From an uncultured Methylococcaceae bacterium (lineage in GTDB: Bacteria > Pseudomonadota > Gammaproteobacteria > Methylococcales > Methylomonadaceae), in NCBI GenBank assembly GCA_913009515.1, contig CAJVYO010000095.1, positions 1 through 6,843 on the forward strand: a stretch of 6,843 nt of DNA. The letters are read 5' to 3'. A program made the position numbers and the translations under genes. Below are positions 6,373-6,843 of this stretch, piece after piece (within the stretch, counting starts at the first letter, position 1; the number at the start of each line of letters is the position of its first letter). The notes below the pieces were generated by a model. It did not search any database. It saw nothing but the letters and a program-made list of their open reading frames with translations, and was not told the DNA's origin.

Positions 6373-6843
6373 AAGAACATATTTTATTTTTAACCGGCAA
6401 ACTCGCTGAAAAACAACTGCATCAAATTTTAGACACCATGCAGCCTGAATTTGATTACACCATCCATCAAATTGGTGTTAAAGTCGCTGCGTTAATGACC
6501 GCAGAGATGATTGCTCGACGCTTAAAAGACACCTTTAACGCCGACCGTATTATCGTACCAGGGCGTTGCTTAGGTGATTTAGAACAGCTCGCCAAAACTT
6601 TAAATTTACCGGTTGAACGCGGTCCTGAAGAACTTAAAGATTTGCCGTTATTTTTTGGTAAACAAGCCCACAAAATTGATTTAAGTCGCTATGCCGTCAA
6701 TATTTTTGCAGAAATTGTCGATGCCCCCAATCTAAATGTCGATGAAGTCATACAGCGCGCTTATTATTACCAACAAAATGGCGCTAATGTCATTGATATT
6801 GGCTGTTTACCCGATACGCCATTTCCACAAATGGAAGCCATTA
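6369..6843 (+). CDS. DUF6513/dihydropteroate synthase-like protein of H4MPT biosynthesis (N-terminal part, truncated by window edge)
   Basis: The frame is open from the ATG at 6369 to the end of the window, giving 158 codons without a stop. Residues 1 to about 110 form an N-terminal domain (ILFLTGKLAEKQL, IIVPGRCLGDLEQL, VERGPEELKDLPLFFGK) characteristic of the DUF6513 proteins found in methylotrophs and methanogens. From about residue 112 the sequence IFAEIVDAPNLNVDEVIQRA, followed by GANVIDIGCLPDTPFP, marks the first strands of a pterin-binding TIM barrel related to dihydropteroate synthase. Such proteins cluster with tetrahydromethanopterin biosynthesis genes and are thought to act in assembly of that cofactor; the precise reaction is not something I can state from sequence. 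No Shine-Dalgarno sequence precedes the ATG. Translation is probably coupled to the flavoprotein through the shared ATGA. The catalytic barrel mostly lies beyond the right edge. Confidence 0.85.
   Translation, partial: MKEHILFLTGKLAEKQLHQILDTMQPEFDYTIHQIGVKVAALMTAEMIARRLKDTFNADRIIVPGRCLGDLEQLAKTLNLPVERGPEELKDLPLFFGKQAHKIDLSRYAVNIFAEIVDAPNLNVDEVIQRAYYYQQNGANVIDIGCLPDTPFPQMEAI

Noticed and set aside
6191..6673. Two minus-strand open frames opposite the H4MPT genes (6191-6400 and 6467-6673)
   Set aside because: They are antisense to well-supported coding sequences and show no protein-family features.

Overview
The window is AT-rich bacterial DNA with tightly packed genes. It most likely comes from a methylotroph or methanotroph of the Gammaproteobacteria, for example Methylococcales. 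The taxonomic clue is the pair at the right end: a DmrB/AfpA-type flavoprotein overlapping a DUF6513/dihydropteroate-synthase-like protein. Both belong to tetrahydromethanopterin (H4MPT) cofactor biology, which in bacteria is largely confined to one-carbon metabolisers. The taxonomic assignment is inference. The protein families are read directly from the sequence.

Layout. From about 5.7 kb down to base 1, five genes run head-to-tail on the minus strand: prfC (release factor 3), a 93-residue SemiSWEET-type PQ-loop transporter, a REC-HD-GYP response regulator, a membrane-anchored di-heme cytochrome c peroxidase, and the first 555 codons of a multi-PAS sensor histidine kinase that runs off the left edge. 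The gaps between them are 12, 33, 27 and -4 bases, so they could form one transcript. No intrinsic terminator is visible between them. A divergent control region of about 170 bp (5678-5847) separates prfC from the plus-strand H4MPT pair. It contains one consensus TATAAT for each direction. The DHPS-like gene runs off the right edge.

How the genes may work together. The last three minus-strand genes look like a functional unit. The kinase has a two-helix-anchored periplasmic sensor domain that is almost entirely helical. The peroxidase should face the same compartment, and its stop codon overlaps the kinase start (ATGA). The response regulator carries an intact HD-GYP c-di-GMP phosphodiesterase domain. 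A plausible reading is a periplasmic peroxide or redox input coupled to c-di-GMP turnover, with the peroxidase acting as sensor partner or regulated output. This module is the most interesting hypothesis in the window. prfC is ordinary housekeeping apart from its weak ribosome-binding context, and the SemiSWEET gene has no obvious link to either neighbour. I see no RNA genes, CRISPR arrays, insertion sequences or other mobile elements.
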